A model generated the notes under the pieces. It was not told the origin of the DNA and did not search any database. It saw nothing but the letters and a program-made list of their open reading frames with translations. Shown here piece by piece: positions 8,733-18,556 of a DNA stretch of 64,000 nucleotides. The stretch lies in assembly GCA_900540185.1 (NCBI GenBank), contig UQFH01000002.1, forward strand, positions 165,299 to 229,298. Direction: 5' to 3'. Both the position numbers and the translations under genes were made by a program. The stretch's first letter is position 1; every line of letters begins with the position of its first letter. Origin of the DNA: an uncultured Eubacteriales bacterium (GTDB lineage Bacteria > Bacillota > Clostridia > Tissierellales > Peptoniphilaceae).

Positions 8733-9430
8733 ATTTGCGGTTATTTTCGCGAGAAACGCTTGATTCAATATTTCAGTCGCTGAGACGTACTTTCCAGTAC
8801 GTCTCACTCCTAAAATATTTCATCTAAGTGTTTCTCATCGAAAATTCCTCGCAAATTTTTTGCGTATATGGGTGGGATGATGCTTTTTAGATTTGCGGTC
8901 TAACTTGCGAATTGTTTTGTAGAAAATAGCAAACACAGCCGTAGCGGGATGGCATACGTTGTGACGTAAGGAACAACGATGTCCTCCCGCAAAACCTGCG
9001 CAATCAAAAATTGAGTTTGCGTCGCATCTCATCAAAATATCCTCGCAAATTTTTTTGCGTTTTTGGGTGGGAAAGTCTTACAGAAAGTAGCGTCGGGTTA
9101 TATCCCGACGCCCATTTTTGTGTCCGTGAAATATATATTATTACCAACAACGCTGTGTTTATAAAATATATTCTCAAAAAATACAACGTGTAAATATTTT
9201 ATACGTAGATAAAATCGACAATTATATACATTCGTAAACGCAGTACGTAGCGGGACGGCATACGTTGTGACGTAAGGAACAACGATGTCCTCCCGCCATA
9301 TATGTATTTTATACAATATACAACCCTAACAACAACGCTGTGTTCATATAATTTGTAACCAAAACCCTAACATGATTTATAAACATATTTTCGCAAATTG
9401 TTTTATCGGAATCGGATTTGTCGGTTCAAA
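8733..9430. repeat. Non-coding cluster of palindromic dispersed repeats
   Basis: No gene is credible in this stretch. From 8735 to 8866 there is a long fold-back: arms TTTGCG...CGCAAA, GAGAAACGCTTGA...TCTAAGTGTTTCTC, and a centre GAGACGTAC-TTTCCA-GTACGTCTC. At 8941-8990 and again at 9247-9296 lies the same 50-bp palindromic unit (GTAGCGGGA ... TCCTCCCGC), differing by one base by eye. At 9087-9172 is a third unit with GTAGCG, the hairpin CGTCGGG-TTATAT-CCCGACG, then CCCATTTTTGTGT and AACAACGCTGTG. All three types recur in other gaps of the window. Confidence 0.85.
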
Positions 9431-9491
9431 TAATTTTTATTTTTTAAAATTACATAAACACTTTTTAAACACTTTTTCAAATTTAAATATT

Positions 9492-9519
9492 AAAAAAAGC
9501 CCCGGCGATTGCCGAAGCT
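9492..9519 (-). terminator. Rho-independent terminator of tRNA-Leu
   Basis: Read on the minus strand, a 9-bp stem (AGCTTCGGC, loop AATC, GCCGGGGCT, with two G-U pairs) is followed by seven T residues, a few bases after the CCA end of the tRNA. Confidence 0.85.
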
Positions 9520-9526
9520 TTTGTTT

Positions 9527-9611
9527 TGGTGCGGATGAAGGGATTTGAACCCCCACGTCGTGAAACACATGGCCCTCAACCATGCGCGTCTGCCAGTTCC
9601 GCCACATCCGC
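9527..9611 (-). tRNA. tRNA-Leu (anticodon GAG)
   Basis: On the minus strand the sequence opens with GCGGATG and closes with CATCCGC, giving a full 7-bp acceptor stem, followed by A and an encoded CCA. The D arm GGCGGAACTGGCAGACGC, anticodon stem CATGG/CCATG with loop TTGAGGG, a long variable arm and the T-arm GGGTTCAAATCCC are all present. The loop places GAG at the anticodon, and the long variable arm fits leucine. It is a single tRNA gene, flanked by its terminator. Confidence 0.97.
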
Positions 9612-9774
9612 ATATTTTTTATTTCCAATATATTATCCCGCTTAAAACCTTGCTCAAATGGGCATATATTAGGTAGGTATGAATTTCTTCAACCAACAAG
9701 TTTAATTGTAGCACAACAAATTTATTTTGTCAAGCTTTTTTTAAAAATATTTTTATTTTTTGTGAGGAGATTTT

Positions 9775-11082
9775 ATGGACAAACTTCAATTTATAATAAA
9801 TTATATAGAAAGTGGCGAAAAGCCGACGACGGAGCAAAATCTCGGTGTTGAATGTGAGCATTTGATTTTAAAAGAGGACGGCAGGGCTGTCGGTTATTTT
9901 GATAAGGGCGGAACGCAGGATATATTTAATGATTTGGTTAATAATCAGGGTTTCGAGCCGCACATTGAAGATGGCAAGATTTTGTCGTGCAAAAAAGGCG
10001 AATTCAGTATTTCGACCGAGCCGGGAGGGCAGATTGAGTTTTCTTCAAAGCAAAAGAGGTGCGTGAAGACGGTTGAAGCGGGAATTTTGGATTTTTATGA
10101 TCTTATTATTCCGGAAATAAATAAATACGGAAACGGACTTTATACTGTTCCGTTTCAACCTGTGAGCAGAATCGAAGATTATGAGATTCTTCCTAAGGAA
10201 AGATATTATGCGATGTTCGATTATTTCAAAACTCATGGCAGGCTCAGCCACCTTATGATGAAGGGGACGACGAGTCTTCAATGTTCAATCGATTTTCACA
10301 ATGAAAAGGATTATTCGAGAAAGTATGGTATGGCGACGAGGCTTACAAATATTTTCTATACACTTTTCGACAATGTGGCTTTTAAAGAAAATCGTCCTTT
10401 GGATATTTACGCATATCGCGCAAAGATTTGGGAGCACACGGACCCGCAAAGGACAGGAGTTTTGGAACGTGCTTTTAGAGCGGATTTTTCTTATGCGGAT
10501 TATGCAAAAAAGTTGCTCGACACGGATGCGATTTTCACTCTTGAAGATGGCAATTTCAAAAGATTTGACGGCACAATCGGCGAGGCAATCGGAGATGATT
10601 TCGATGTAAAAAAACTTGAACATCTTTTAACGATGGTATTTTTTGATGTTCGCTCAAAGCGTTTCATCGAAATCAGGATGATCGATTCGCTTCCATGGCC
10701 GTATAATATCGGAGCGGTTGCGCTCATAAATAATATTTTTTACAACGACGACAATTTGGACCGAATGTGGAATCTTTTGGGCGATATGACTTACAAGGAA
10801 CATTTGCGCTCGAGAGAAGAGATTTATAAGAAGGGTCCGCAAGCAAAACTTATGGGCAAGAAGATTTCAAGATGGGGCGAGGAGATTCTTTCAGCGCTGG
10901 ATGTGAACGATTACGACAGAAAGTCGCTCGAAAAGATTGTGCCTTTGATGGAGGGAAACACTTTAAGAAATAAACAGCTTGAAATTTACAATAGGACTTA
11001 TAATGTCAAAGAAGCGATGGAGATAAACAAGGTTAAGACGATTCCGCACACTTCGGTGGAAGATTTGAAACACGGATGTTAG
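9775..11082 (+). CDS. Glutamate-cysteine ligase family protein (GCS2-type)
   Basis: The 435-residue protein resembles the GCS2 glutamate-cysteine ligase family: an N-terminal GVECEHLIL strand with the metal/ATP-binding Glu pattern, FSISTEPGGQIEFSSKQ, and an active-site region around MMKGTTSLQCSIDF and ARLTNIFYTLFDNVAF-like text (here ATRLTNIFYTLFDN). The family joins L-glutamate to an amine, usually cysteine, using ATP. A GAGGAG ribosome-binding site precedes the ATG. The next gene, 14 bp downstream, is an ATP-grasp ligase of the glutathionylspermidine synthase type, so the pair could make a gamma-glutamyl peptide thiol. The amine substrate cannot be deduced. Confidence 0.8.
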   Translation: MDKLQFIINYIESGEKPTTEQNLGVECEHLILKEDGRAVGYFDKGGTQDIFNDLVNNQGFEPHIEDGKILSCKKGEFSISTEPGGQIEFSSKQKRCVKTVEAGILDFYDLIIPEINKYGNGLYTVPFQPVSRIEDYEILPKERYYAMFDYFKTHGRLSHLMMKGTTSLQCSIDFHNEKDYSRKYGMATRLTNIFYTLFDNVAFKENRPLDIYAYRAKIWEHTDPQRTGVLERAFRADFSYADYAKKLLDTDAIFTLEDGNFKRFDGTIGEAIGDDFDVKKLEHLLTMVFFDVRSKRFIEIRMIDSLPWPYNIGAVALINNIFYNDDNLDRMWNLLGDMTYKEHLRSREEIYKKGPQAKLMGKKISRWGEEILSALDVNDYDRKSLEKIVPLMEGNTLRNKQLEIYNRTYNVKEAMEINKVKTIPHTSVEDLKHGC

Positions 11083-11096
11083 ATTGAGAGGGTTAT

Positions 11097-12413
11097 ATGT
11101 ATAGCGATAAAGATTTGAATGATTATTTGGAAGCGGCAATGTCAAAGGACGAGTGTGTCTCGGACTATAAACGTCTTTTGGATGAATGTGTAAAGAGGAA
11201 GTTTTTGTATAAAGGAAAGCCTATTCCGTTTGAATATCAACCGCTTTTGATTTCCGACAAAGACGAGGAAGCCTTTAAGCGCATTGCAAAGGAAACGATG
11301 TCGATTGTAAAGAAAGTCACCGAAAAATATGTCGAGGATGAAAGCTATAGAAAGCTTTTTGGATATGACAATTTTGTCGAGAAGCTGATTTTGCACGAGC
11401 CCGGTTATGATATGCCGGTTCCGATGGCAAGATTTGATGTTTTTTACAACGGATATGAGGATTTCGGGTTTTGCGAGATAAACACCGACGGCACTTCGGC
11501 GATGCTCGAAGACTATGCAATTGCAAGTCTTTTGTTGGAGTCGAAGATTTTCGAAGATTTGAACTGGAATTTTTCCAGATATGAGCTTTTTGACACTTGG
11601 GTAAAGAAAATTATTTCGCTTTATTCGGACATAAAGGGCGAAAGACTGAAGACTGTTTTGATTGCGGACTTCAACGATACGGGAACGCCGGACGAGTTTT
11701 TGATGTTTAAGGAACATTTTGAAAACAATGGAGTGAAATGTATTGTTGAAGATATTTCAAATTTGGATTACAATGAAGATAAAAATAGATTGATTGCAAA
11801 AGGTGAAGAGATAGACCTTGTGTACAGACGCGTTGTCATGAGCGATTTGGTTAGAAGAAAAGACGATTCAAATGCGTTTATCGAGGCTTATTTAAATGAC
11901 GCTGCGGTTTATGTGGGTTCTTTTAGAAGTCAAGTTGTTCACAACAAAGTATTTTTCAGCGTGGCACACATGGACGAAACGAAAGAGTTTTTGACGGACG
12001 AGGAAAATGAGTTTGTAAAAAAACACATTCCATTCACGGCGCGGTTTGAAGGTGACGAAGCGTTTTTCAACAAAATTGTAAAGAACAAGGACAAATATAT
12101 TTTCAAGCCGACGGATTTGAATGCGGCGAGAGGGGTTTACACCGGTAGAAGCATGAGCGAGGACGAATTTATAAAAACGGCTAGGGAGAACTTCAACACT
12201 GATTATATTTATCAGGAATTCGTCACACCGAAGGAGCTTCCGTTTTTGAAGCTTGACGGCGACAAGTTCAGCTTGATTAAAAGGAGAAATATGATAGGAC
12301 TTTTCTGTTATATGGAAGAGTTCAGCGGAGTTTACGCAAGGATGGGGCTACACGATATCATCGGCTCGGCAATGGAATATGTTGCGGCGCCGGGAATCAA
12401 ATATCAGAGATAA
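11097..12413 (+). CDS. Glutathionylspermidine synthase-like ATP-grasp ligase
   Basis: The 438-residue protein has the glutathionylspermidine-synthase-like layout: a pre-ATP-grasp region with PVPMARFDVFYNGYEDFGFCEINTDG (quoted parts PMARFDVF and FCEINTDG are the diagnostic pieces), followed by an ATP-grasp fold with KYIFKPTDLNAARGVYTG and a YIYQEFV strand. Family members use ATP to form an amide bond, for instance glutathione to spermidine, but many bacterial homologues have unknown substrates. The expected amidase domain of E. coli Gsp is absent. It follows the glutamate-cysteine ligase-like gene and precedes an ABC exporter by 14 bp, suggesting one pathway. Confidence 0.75.
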   Translation: MYSDKDLNDYLEAAMSKDECVSDYKRLLDECVKRKFLYKGKPIPFEYQPLLISDKDEEAFKRIAKETMSIVKKVTEKYVEDESYRKLFGYDNFVEKLILHEPGYDMPVPMARFDVFYNGYEDFGFCEINTDGTSAMLEDYAIASLLLESKIFEDLNWNFSRYELFDTWVKKIISLYSDIKGERLKTVLIADFNDTGTPDEFLMFKEHFENNGVKCIVEDISNLDYNEDKNRLIAKGEEIDLVYRRVVMSDLVRRKDDSNAFIEAYLNDAAVYVGSFRSQVVHNKVFFSVAHMDETKEFLTDEENEFVKKHIPFTARFEGDEAFFNKIVKNKDKYIFKPTDLNAARGVYTGRSMSEDEFIKTARENFNTDYIYQEFVTPKELPFLKLDGDKFSLIKRRNMIGLFCYMEEFSGVYARMGLHDIIGSAMEYVAAPGIKYQR

Positions 12414-12427
12414 TTTGGAGGCAAAAA

Positions 12428-13126
12428 ATGTTTGCTGAAGTAAAAGACATAGTTAAAACATATGGAAAAGGCGAGAGCAAGATTTATGCAAACGATCATA
12501 TTTCGTTTGGCATTGAAAAGGGCGAGCTTGCCGTTATAGTCGGTCCATCGGGAGCGGGAAAGTCAACCGTTTTAAATATTTTGGGCGGAATGGACAGAGC
12601 GGACAGTGGACAGATTATTGTCGACGGCACCGACATTTCAAATGCAAATGACAGAGAACTTACATTATATAGAAGATATAAAATTGGATTTGTTTTTCAA
12701 TTTTATAATCTTGTCACAAATCTTTCGGCAAAGGAAAATGTTGAACTCGCAAGCCAAATTGTTAAGGACTCGATTCCTGCGGAGAAAATTTTAAAAGCAG
12801 TTGGACTTGAGGGAAGGATGGACAATTTCCCGTCGGAGCTTTCGGGCGGTGAACAACAAAGGGTTGCAATTGCACGTGCACTCTCAAAGAAGCCGGCAAT
12901 TCTTCTTTGCGACGAACCGACCGGGGCGCTCGACTATCACACGGGGAAATCCGTTTTAAAACTTCTTCAGGATATGTCCAGAAAATGGGGGACAACCGTT
13001 GTCATTATCACACATAACACGGCTATAACTCCGATTGCGGACAGAGTGATTGAAATTTGGGACGCAAAGACGAGAAATATTACAGTGAATAAAAATCCGG
13101 TAAGTATTGATACTATAGAATGGTAA
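12428..13126 (+). CDS. ABC transporter ATP-binding protein (MacB/LolD-type)
   Basis: The 232-residue ATPase shows Walker A GPSGAGKST, signature LSGGEQQRVAIARALS, Walker B LLCDEPTGALD and the His loop ITHNTAI. The DEPTGALD version and the sequence FQFYNLVTNLSAKENVEL are typical of the MacB/LolD/FtsE-like group that works with FtsX-type permeases. A TTGGAGG site precedes the ATG. The stop overlaps the start of the permease gene, so the two are translationally coupled. Confidence 0.92.
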   Translation: MFAEVKDIVKTYGKGESKIYANDHISFGIEKGELAVIVGPSGAGKSTVLNILGGMDRADSGQIIVDGTDISNANDRELTLYRRYKIGFVFQFYNLVTNLSAKENVELASQIVKDSIPAEKILKAVGLEGRMDNFPSELSGGEQQRVAIARALSKKPAILLCDEPTGALDYHTGKSVLKLLQDMSRKWGTTVVIITHNTAITPIADRVIEIWDAKTRNITVNKNPVSIDTIEW

Positions 13127-16100
13127 AAAATATGGATACTTCAAAAAAAGATGATAAAAAATTAAAAGGTGCAAAAAATAAGAAAAGTCGAATTAAGAAC
13201 GCACATTTAAAGGACATTTTAAGGGAAATTTCAAATACTTGGAAAAGATTTCTCTCGATACTTATTATGACTGCGCTCGGAGTTTTCATTCTTGTAGGGC
13301 TAAAGGTAACTGGTCCGAAGATGAGGGACAGCATTGAGCGCCACATTGTCGACCAGAATATGTACGATTTGCGAATCTCAAGTCCTGTCGGTATAAACGA
13401 AGAGGATATGGAGGCTCTCAAAAAAATAACCGGTGTAAAAGATATGGACACCGGATATTACACGGATATAGCACTCGGGGGCGAGAAAATCAATTTCAGA
13501 GTTTCAAGTCTTTCGGACAGAATTTCCGTGCCGGAGATAAAAGAGGGAAGACTTCCGGAGAAGTTCGGAGAAATCGCAGTTGAATACACTCCGAAAACCG
13601 ACGGTATTAAGATTGGACAGAAGATAAGTTTCGAGAAAGAGTCGGATAAACTCAAGGAAGACAAGGACAGAGACGATTTAAAAACTTATGAATTTACGGT
13701 TGTCGGAAAAGTTATTTCAACGGACTATTTGATTCAAGCGAACAAAGGAGTTTCGGAAATATCGACGGGCACAATCGACACGGTTGCATATGTGACGAAG
13801 GAAAATTTTGACAAAGATGTGTTTTCTTTTGTCAAATACACTTTTAAAAGCACAGAGGGTGTAAATTCGGATTCCGACAAATACGAAAATATAACATCTG
13901 TAAAAAAGAGCGATGCCATAGAAATTTTGGAGCCGAGAGCAAGTATAAAGTTTGCGGAAATTAAAGAAAAGAACCAAAAGAAAATCGACGATGCGTCGAA
14001 AGAGATTAGAGACGGCAGAAAAGAGCTCCAAGACGCCGAAGATAAACTTGCCGATGCAAAGAAAAAACTCGAAGACGGCAAAAAGAAATTGGCAAATGCC
14101 GAAAATGAACTTAAAACAAAGACGGCAGATGCAAATAAGAAGCTGGCGGACGGAGCAAAAGAGATTGAAGACGGAAAGAAGAAATTAAAAGACGCCGAAG
14201 AAAAGTATTTGACGGGCAAAAAAGAATACGAAGACGGTCTGGAAAAATACAACGAGGCTTTAAAAAATAGCGGTCTTGAAGAAAAGAAGGCGGAACTTAA
14301 CGACAACAAGGAAAAAGTTGCGGCGGGACTGCTTGCAATTGCCGACAACAAGGTTAAGCTCGAAGGCGCGCTTTCCGAGATTGAGGGAATTGAAGCACAA
14401 TTAAATGATGCAATTCAAAAGAAAACAGAAGCAAATCTTTCGCATGTTGAGGAAGACTATAAGCTTGCAGAGGTTTTAAAGAAAAAAGATGAAGCTACAG
14501 CCGGTTTAGAAGAAGTTAAGTCAAAGGAAACTGAGCTTGAAATAAATAAAAATAAAATAGAAGAAGGTCTTTCGCAAATTGAAGAGGCTGAGGAAGAGCT
14601 AAATAAAAATAAAGAAAAGCTGGATGCTGCAAAAAAAGAGCTTGAAACCGGAAAAGCTGAAATTGAAAAAAATACGGAAAAGCTTAAAAAAGCGGAAAAG
14701 GACCTTGCGGACGGAAGAATTACTTTAAATCGCGAATTAAAAGATGCGAATGAAAAGATTCGAAAGGTGAAAGTTGAACTTCAAGACGGCGAAAAAGAAT
14801 ACAACGAAAACAATGAAAAATTTATTTCCAAAAAAGAGGAAGTGCTTGAAACTCTCGACGAGGGTGAAAAGAAAATAAACGATGCGAAGGAAATGATTGA
14901 CAAGCTGAAAGAGCCGAAGTTTAAAGTGGAAACGAGAAAGGACAATGACAGTCTGTTTTTTATGATTGACTCGTCGCACAAGCTCGACATTGTCAGCTGG
15001 ATTTTCCCGCTCTTTTTCTTCTTTGTTGCAATCCTTGTTTCACTTACAACAATGACCAGAATGGTCGAAGAAAAGAGAATCGAAATCGGCACATATAAGG
15101 CGCTCGGCTTCTCGACGGCAAGCATTTCGATGAAATATATTTCATACGGATTGATTTCTAGTTTGATTGGAGGAATTATCGGGGCGACGTTTGGCTCGGT
15201 ACTGTTGCCGAAAATAATTTATCACGCATACTCCGCAAGTTTTGTCATAAAAGAACTCACGGGTTTTGTAAATCCGTTCATTAACATCGCTGCGATACTT
15301 TTCGGAGTTTTGGTAAATATGCTTGCAACACTCAGCGTTGTGCTTTCGTCATTAAGAGAAAATGCAGCATCTCTTATGCGACCGAAACCGCCGAAAAAAG
15401 TTAAGAAAATGCTCATCGAAAAAATTGAATTTATATGGAACAGACTCGGTTTTATCGGAAAAGTCACAATGAGAAATGTGTTCAGATATAAGTCGAGAAT
15501 GTTTATGACGATTTTCGGAATTGCGGGATGTACGGGGCTTCTGTTCCTCGGATTCAGCTTGAGAGAAGCGCTCGGCGGAATTGAATCGCGTCAGTTTGAA
15601 AAGATTATGAAATACGATTTTCAAATGGTCACCGACGAAATGCTCGGCGACGAAGGAAGAGAAGACTATCTGAAATTCTTAAAGAGCGACGACGTCAAGG
15701 GTTATATGAATGCGTACACACAAAGCTTCACATATGAAAATGAAAATGGACGCGATCAACAAGTGGCTCTTGTCGTGCCGGAGAATAAGGAAGAATTTGA
15801 CGAATATATCGAGCTTTTTGTGGAAAAGCAATTTAAAAAAGACAGATACTATGAGCTTGACGGCGTTATGATTACAAAGAAACTTGGCGAGATAAGACCG
15901 CGAGGCAAAAGCGTCATAGAGCTTCGAGACTCGGACCTTGTTGAAACTAAAATAATACCGGACGGAGTAGTCGACAACTACATCGGCCACTTTGTATTTA
16001 TGCCGAAAGAGATTTATGAACAAAAGTTCAACAAAAAATACGAAACCAATTCGTACTATATAAAATTGAATGATTCATCGAAAAAAGATTCTATCATTGC

Positions 16101-16584
16101 GGATTTGCGAAAGAATAAATCTATTTTGAGCGTCGTCGATTTCACCGAGGGCAAAATGGCGATAGACAATTGGACCACCTCGGTTGCGGCGGTTGTTTAT
16201 ATTATCATAATCTGCTCCTCGATTCTTGCGATGGTTGTTCTATACAATCTCTCAAATATAAATATAGAAGAAAGAAAAAGAGAACTCTCTACAATCAAAG
16301 TTTTGGGATTTACAAACAAAGAACTTTCGGAATACATTTACCGCGAGACTTATATCTTGACTGTTATAGGTATACTTGCCGGATTTTTGGTCGGGTGGGG
16401 AATGTTAATTGCAGTTGCGGAAATACTTCCGCCGGACAATATAATTCTAAACACTATAATTTCGTTCAGACCGTATTTGTATTCCACACTCATAAGTTTG
16501 TTCTTCACATTCGTCGTCGAGTTTATTGTAAGAAGGAGATTAAAAACTATAGATATGGTAAGTTCACTAAAAGCTTACGAATAA
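13120..16584 (+). CDS. FtsX-like ABC permease with a large coiled-coil extracytoplasmic domain
   Basis: The 1154-residue permease has one membrane segment near residues 43-65, a very long extracytoplasmic region, then three membrane segments (about residues 625-750, first FtsX domain), a second region starting around residue 785 and a final FtsX domain with three membrane segments at the C-terminus. Residues of about 285-610 form a charged coiled coil with repeated D/E-G-K-K-L and A-E-x-E-L patterns, similar to YhgE/Pip-like and other Firmicutes MacB-type exporters. The start may be the ATG at 13120 (overlapping the ATPase stop) or the one at 13132; neither has a strong ribosome-binding site, consistent with coupling. 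Probable role: export or mechanotransmission; the cargo is unknown. Confidence 0.88.
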   Translation: MVKNMDTSKKDDKKLKGAKNKKSRIKNAHLKDILREISNTWKRFLSILIMTALGVFILVGLKVTGPKMRDSIERHIVDQNMYDLRISSPVGINEEDMEALKKITGVKDMDTGYYTDIALGGEKINFRVSSLSDRISVPEIKEGRLPEKFGEIAVEYTPKTDGIKIGQKISFEKESDKLKEDKDRDDLKTYEFTVVGKVISTDYLIQANKGVSEISTGTIDTVAYVTKENFDKDVFSFVKYTFKSTEGVNSDSDKYENITSVKKSDAIEILEPRASIKFAEIKEKNQKKIDDASKEIRDGRKELQDAEDKLADAKKKLEDGKKKLANAENELKTKTADANKKLADGAKEIEDGKKKLKDAEEKYLTGKKEYEDGLEKYNEALKNSGLEEKKAELNDNKEKVAAGLLAIADNKVKLEGALSEIEGIEAQLNDAIQKKTEANLSHVEEDYKLAEVLKKKDEATAGLEEVKSKETELEINKNKIEEGLSQIEEAEEELNKNKEKLDAAKKELETGKAEIEKNTEKLKKAEKDLADGRITLNRELKDANEKIRKVKVELQDGEKEYNENNEKFISKKEEVLETLDEGEKKINDAKEMIDKLKEPKFKVETRKDNDSLFFMIDSSHKLDIVSWIFPLFFFFVAILVSLTTMTRMVEEKRIEIGTYKALGFSTASISMKYISYGLISSLIGGIIGATFGSVLLPKIIYHAYSASFVIKELTGFVNPFINIAAILFGVLVNMLATLSVVLSSLRENAASLMRPKPPKKVKKMLIEKIEFIWNRLGFIGKVTMRNVFRYKSRMFMTIFGIAGCTGLLFLGFSLREALGGIESRQFEKIMKYDFQMVTDEMLGDEGREDYLKFLKSDDVKGYMNAYTQSFTYENENGRDQQVALVVPENKEEFDEYIELFVEKQFKKDRYYELDGVMITKKLGEIRPRGKSVIELRDSDLVETKIIPDGVVDNYIGHFVFMPKEIYEQKFNKKYETNSYYIKLNDSSKKDSIIADLRKNKSILSVVDFTEGKMAIDNWTTSVAAVVYIIIICSSILAMVVLYNLSNINIEERKRELSTIKVLGFTNKELSEYIYRETYILTVIGILAGFLVGWGMLIAVAEILPPDNIILNTIISFRPYLYSTLISLFFTFVVEFIVRRRLKTIDMVSSLKAYE

Positions 16585-16661
16585 GTTAAAATTTATTAAG
16601 AAGCGGTACAAACGTGTAATTCGCGTCACGTGATTGGGGTCACTTAAATGACTTCATAATC

Positions 16662-16690
16662 TTGACAAAGGTTACATTTTGTTATATAAT
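16662..16690 (+). promoter_or_regulatory. Sigma-A promoter of the opp operon
   Basis: TTGACA at 16662-16667 and TATAAT at 16685-16690 are separated by exactly 17 bp, a consensus housekeeping promoter about 52 bp before the oppA start. The ATG of oppA is preceded by AAAGGAGGAA. Confidence 0.92.
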
Positions 16691-16741
16691 TACTAGTTGA
16701 TGGGGGTATAAACCCTCAAAATAAAAAGGAGGAACATATAA

Positions 16742-18517
16742 ATGTCCAAGAAATTTTTAGCAGTATTAATCGCTGCCATCCTTGCACTAAGTGTACTCGC
16801 AGGATGCGGAAAAGATACTGGAAAAGAGTCAGATAAAACAACTGACACAACAGAAACAACTGATCAAACAGACAAAACTGATGATCAAAAAGACGCAACC
16901 GATGAAAATACAGACGCTGAAACAACAGATACAGCTGATGTAGAAGCTGATGAAGACCAATTCATCAACACATTCATCGGAGCATGGCCAAACACATTCG
17001 ACCCTGCAACAGGCGACGACTTATATGGTAACGGTGTACTTACCAATATACTTGAACCGCTTGTACGTATTGACGAAGATGAAAACGGAAATCCTGTTCA
17101 CGTAGCTGCAGGTGCAGAAAGTTGGGAAGTAAGCGATGACGGTCTCGAATACACATTCCACATCAGACAAGGAATGAAATGGACAGACGGAGAAGAACTT
17201 AATGCACAAGATTATGCATATGGCATTCGTCGCTCAGCAGCTCCTGAAACGGCTTGCCCATATTCAAATCTTATTTGGCTTGTAAAGAACGGCAAAGCTG
17301 TTAACAAGGGAGAAAAACCTGTTGAAGAACTCGGCGTTGAAACACCGGATGACTACACATTGAAAGTAACTCTTGAATCAGAATGTGCATACTTCATGGA
17401 CACTGTAACACAAAGAATTTATTTCCCACAAAGAAAAGACATGGTTGAAGCATTGGGTGACCAATACGGTTCATCTGAAATTGAAAACATCCCTGTATGT
17501 GGACCTTTCAAAATTGCTGATATGACAATCAACAACGAAATCATTTATGAAAAGAACGAAGAATTCTGGAATGCAGCAAACGTTAAACTCCAAAGAGTTA
17601 ACGCTCAAATCTTGAACGACCCTAACACAATCAATAACGCTTTATTGACAGGCGAACTTGACTATGCAGGTGTCGGTGACCCTAAATGGCAAGCACAACT
17701 TGCTGAAACAGGTGAATATAATAGAGTAACTAACCTCGTTCCTTTCACAGGTTATTGGCTCATGAACTTCAACGAAGGTTCAAACGTTGCTAACACAAAG
17801 ATTACAAGAGCTATCGCTGCTGTACTTGACAGAGAACAAATCATTGAAACAGCTTGGAACGGCAACCCTATAGCGGCTTATTCATTTGTTCCGCCAAATG
17901 TAAGGATTCAAGGAGAAGAATTTAACAAAGAAGGCGAAGGACCGGCTCTCGATCTTAAGAACGACATCAAAGACCCTAAGGCATTATTTGAAGAAGGATG
18001 CAAAGAATTAGGAAAAGACCCTGCAACTCTAACTATTAAATTGATGGGTTCAGATATTTCAAACGAAGGACGTATCGCAATCGAAGGATTCCAACAACAA
18101 GTTGAAAAAGCTCTCGGATGCAAGGTTGAAGCTTCAAACCACGAATGGCCGGACTTCTCAAACCGTCTAAAAGCTAACGACTACGATATCGCTTGGCTCG
18201 CATGGACTGCTGACTTCAACGACCCGTCAAACTTCCTCGAAACAAACTATTCAAAAACACGTGCTTATCCAACAGCATGGACAAACGAAAAGTTTGACAA
18301 ACTTCTTGATGAAGCAAGAGCATCACTTGATGCAAAAGAAAGAGCAGAACTATTACACGAAGCTGAAAGAATTCTTATCTATGAAGATGCAGCATTAGTT
18401 CCAATCAACCACGCTGTTGCTAACGTATTTAGAAGAAACTACGTAAAGGGAGCAAGAAATAACTCCTTCCAAACAATGGGACTTCAAGTACTTTATACAG
18501 CAGGAAGAGATAACTAG
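16742..18517 (+). CDS. oppA: Oligopeptide ABC transporter substrate-binding lipoprotein
   Basis: The 591-residue protein begins with a basic, hydrophobic signal peptide ending in a lipobox LAGC (lipid-modified Cys at about residue 22), then a Thr/Asp/Glu-rich linker of 50 residues typical of surface lipoproteins. The body belongs to solute-binding family 5: WPNTFDPATGDDLYG, LEPLVRID, YTFHIRQGMKWTDGE and the C-terminal DYDIAWLAWTADFNDPSNFL pattern. It captures peptides outside the membrane and hands them to OppBC. It has its own consensus promoter and codon use of a highly expressed gene, rich in CAA, AAC and GGA. Confidence 0.93.
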   Translation: MSKKFLAVLIAAILALSVLAGCGKDTGKESDKTTDTTETTDQTDKTDDQKDATDENTDAETTDTADVEADEDQFINTFIGAWPNTFDPATGDDLYGNGVLTNILEPLVRIDEDENGNPVHVAAGAESWEVSDDGLEYTFHIRQGMKWTDGEELNAQDYAYGIRRSAAPETACPYSNLIWLVKNGKAVNKGEKPVEELGVETPDDYTLKVTLESECAYFMDTVTQRIYFPQRKDMVEALGDQYGSSEIENIPVCGPFKIADMTINNEIIYEKNEEFWNAANVKLQRVNAQILNDPNTINNALLTGELDYAGVGDPKWQAQLAETGEYNRVTNLVPFTGYWLMNFNEGSNVANTKITRAIAAVLDREQIIETAWNGNPIAAYSFVPPNVRIQGEEFNKEGEGPALDLKNDIKDPKALFEEGCKELGKDPATLTIKLMGSDISNEGRIAIEGFQQQVEKALGCKVEASNHEWPDFSNRLKANDYDIAWLAWTADFNDPSNFLETNYSKTRAYPTAWTNEKFDKLLDEARASLDAKERAELLHEAERILIYEDAALVPINHAVANVFRRNYVKGARNNSFQTMGLQVLYTAGRDN

Positions 18518-18556
18518 TAATAATAGCTGAGACAGCTATAAATAAATAGGTTTTGG

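Noticed and set aside
8733..9430. Possible CRISPR array from the repeated units
   Set aside because: The units are unequally spaced, mostly palindromic and differ from each other, and they recur singly in other gaps; no cas gene is present.
13734..14351. A 205-codon minus-strand frame rich in Ser, Phe and Ala
   Set aside because: It is the antisense of the Lys/Glu-rich coiled coil of the permease; such frames arise from repeated GAA/AAA codons.
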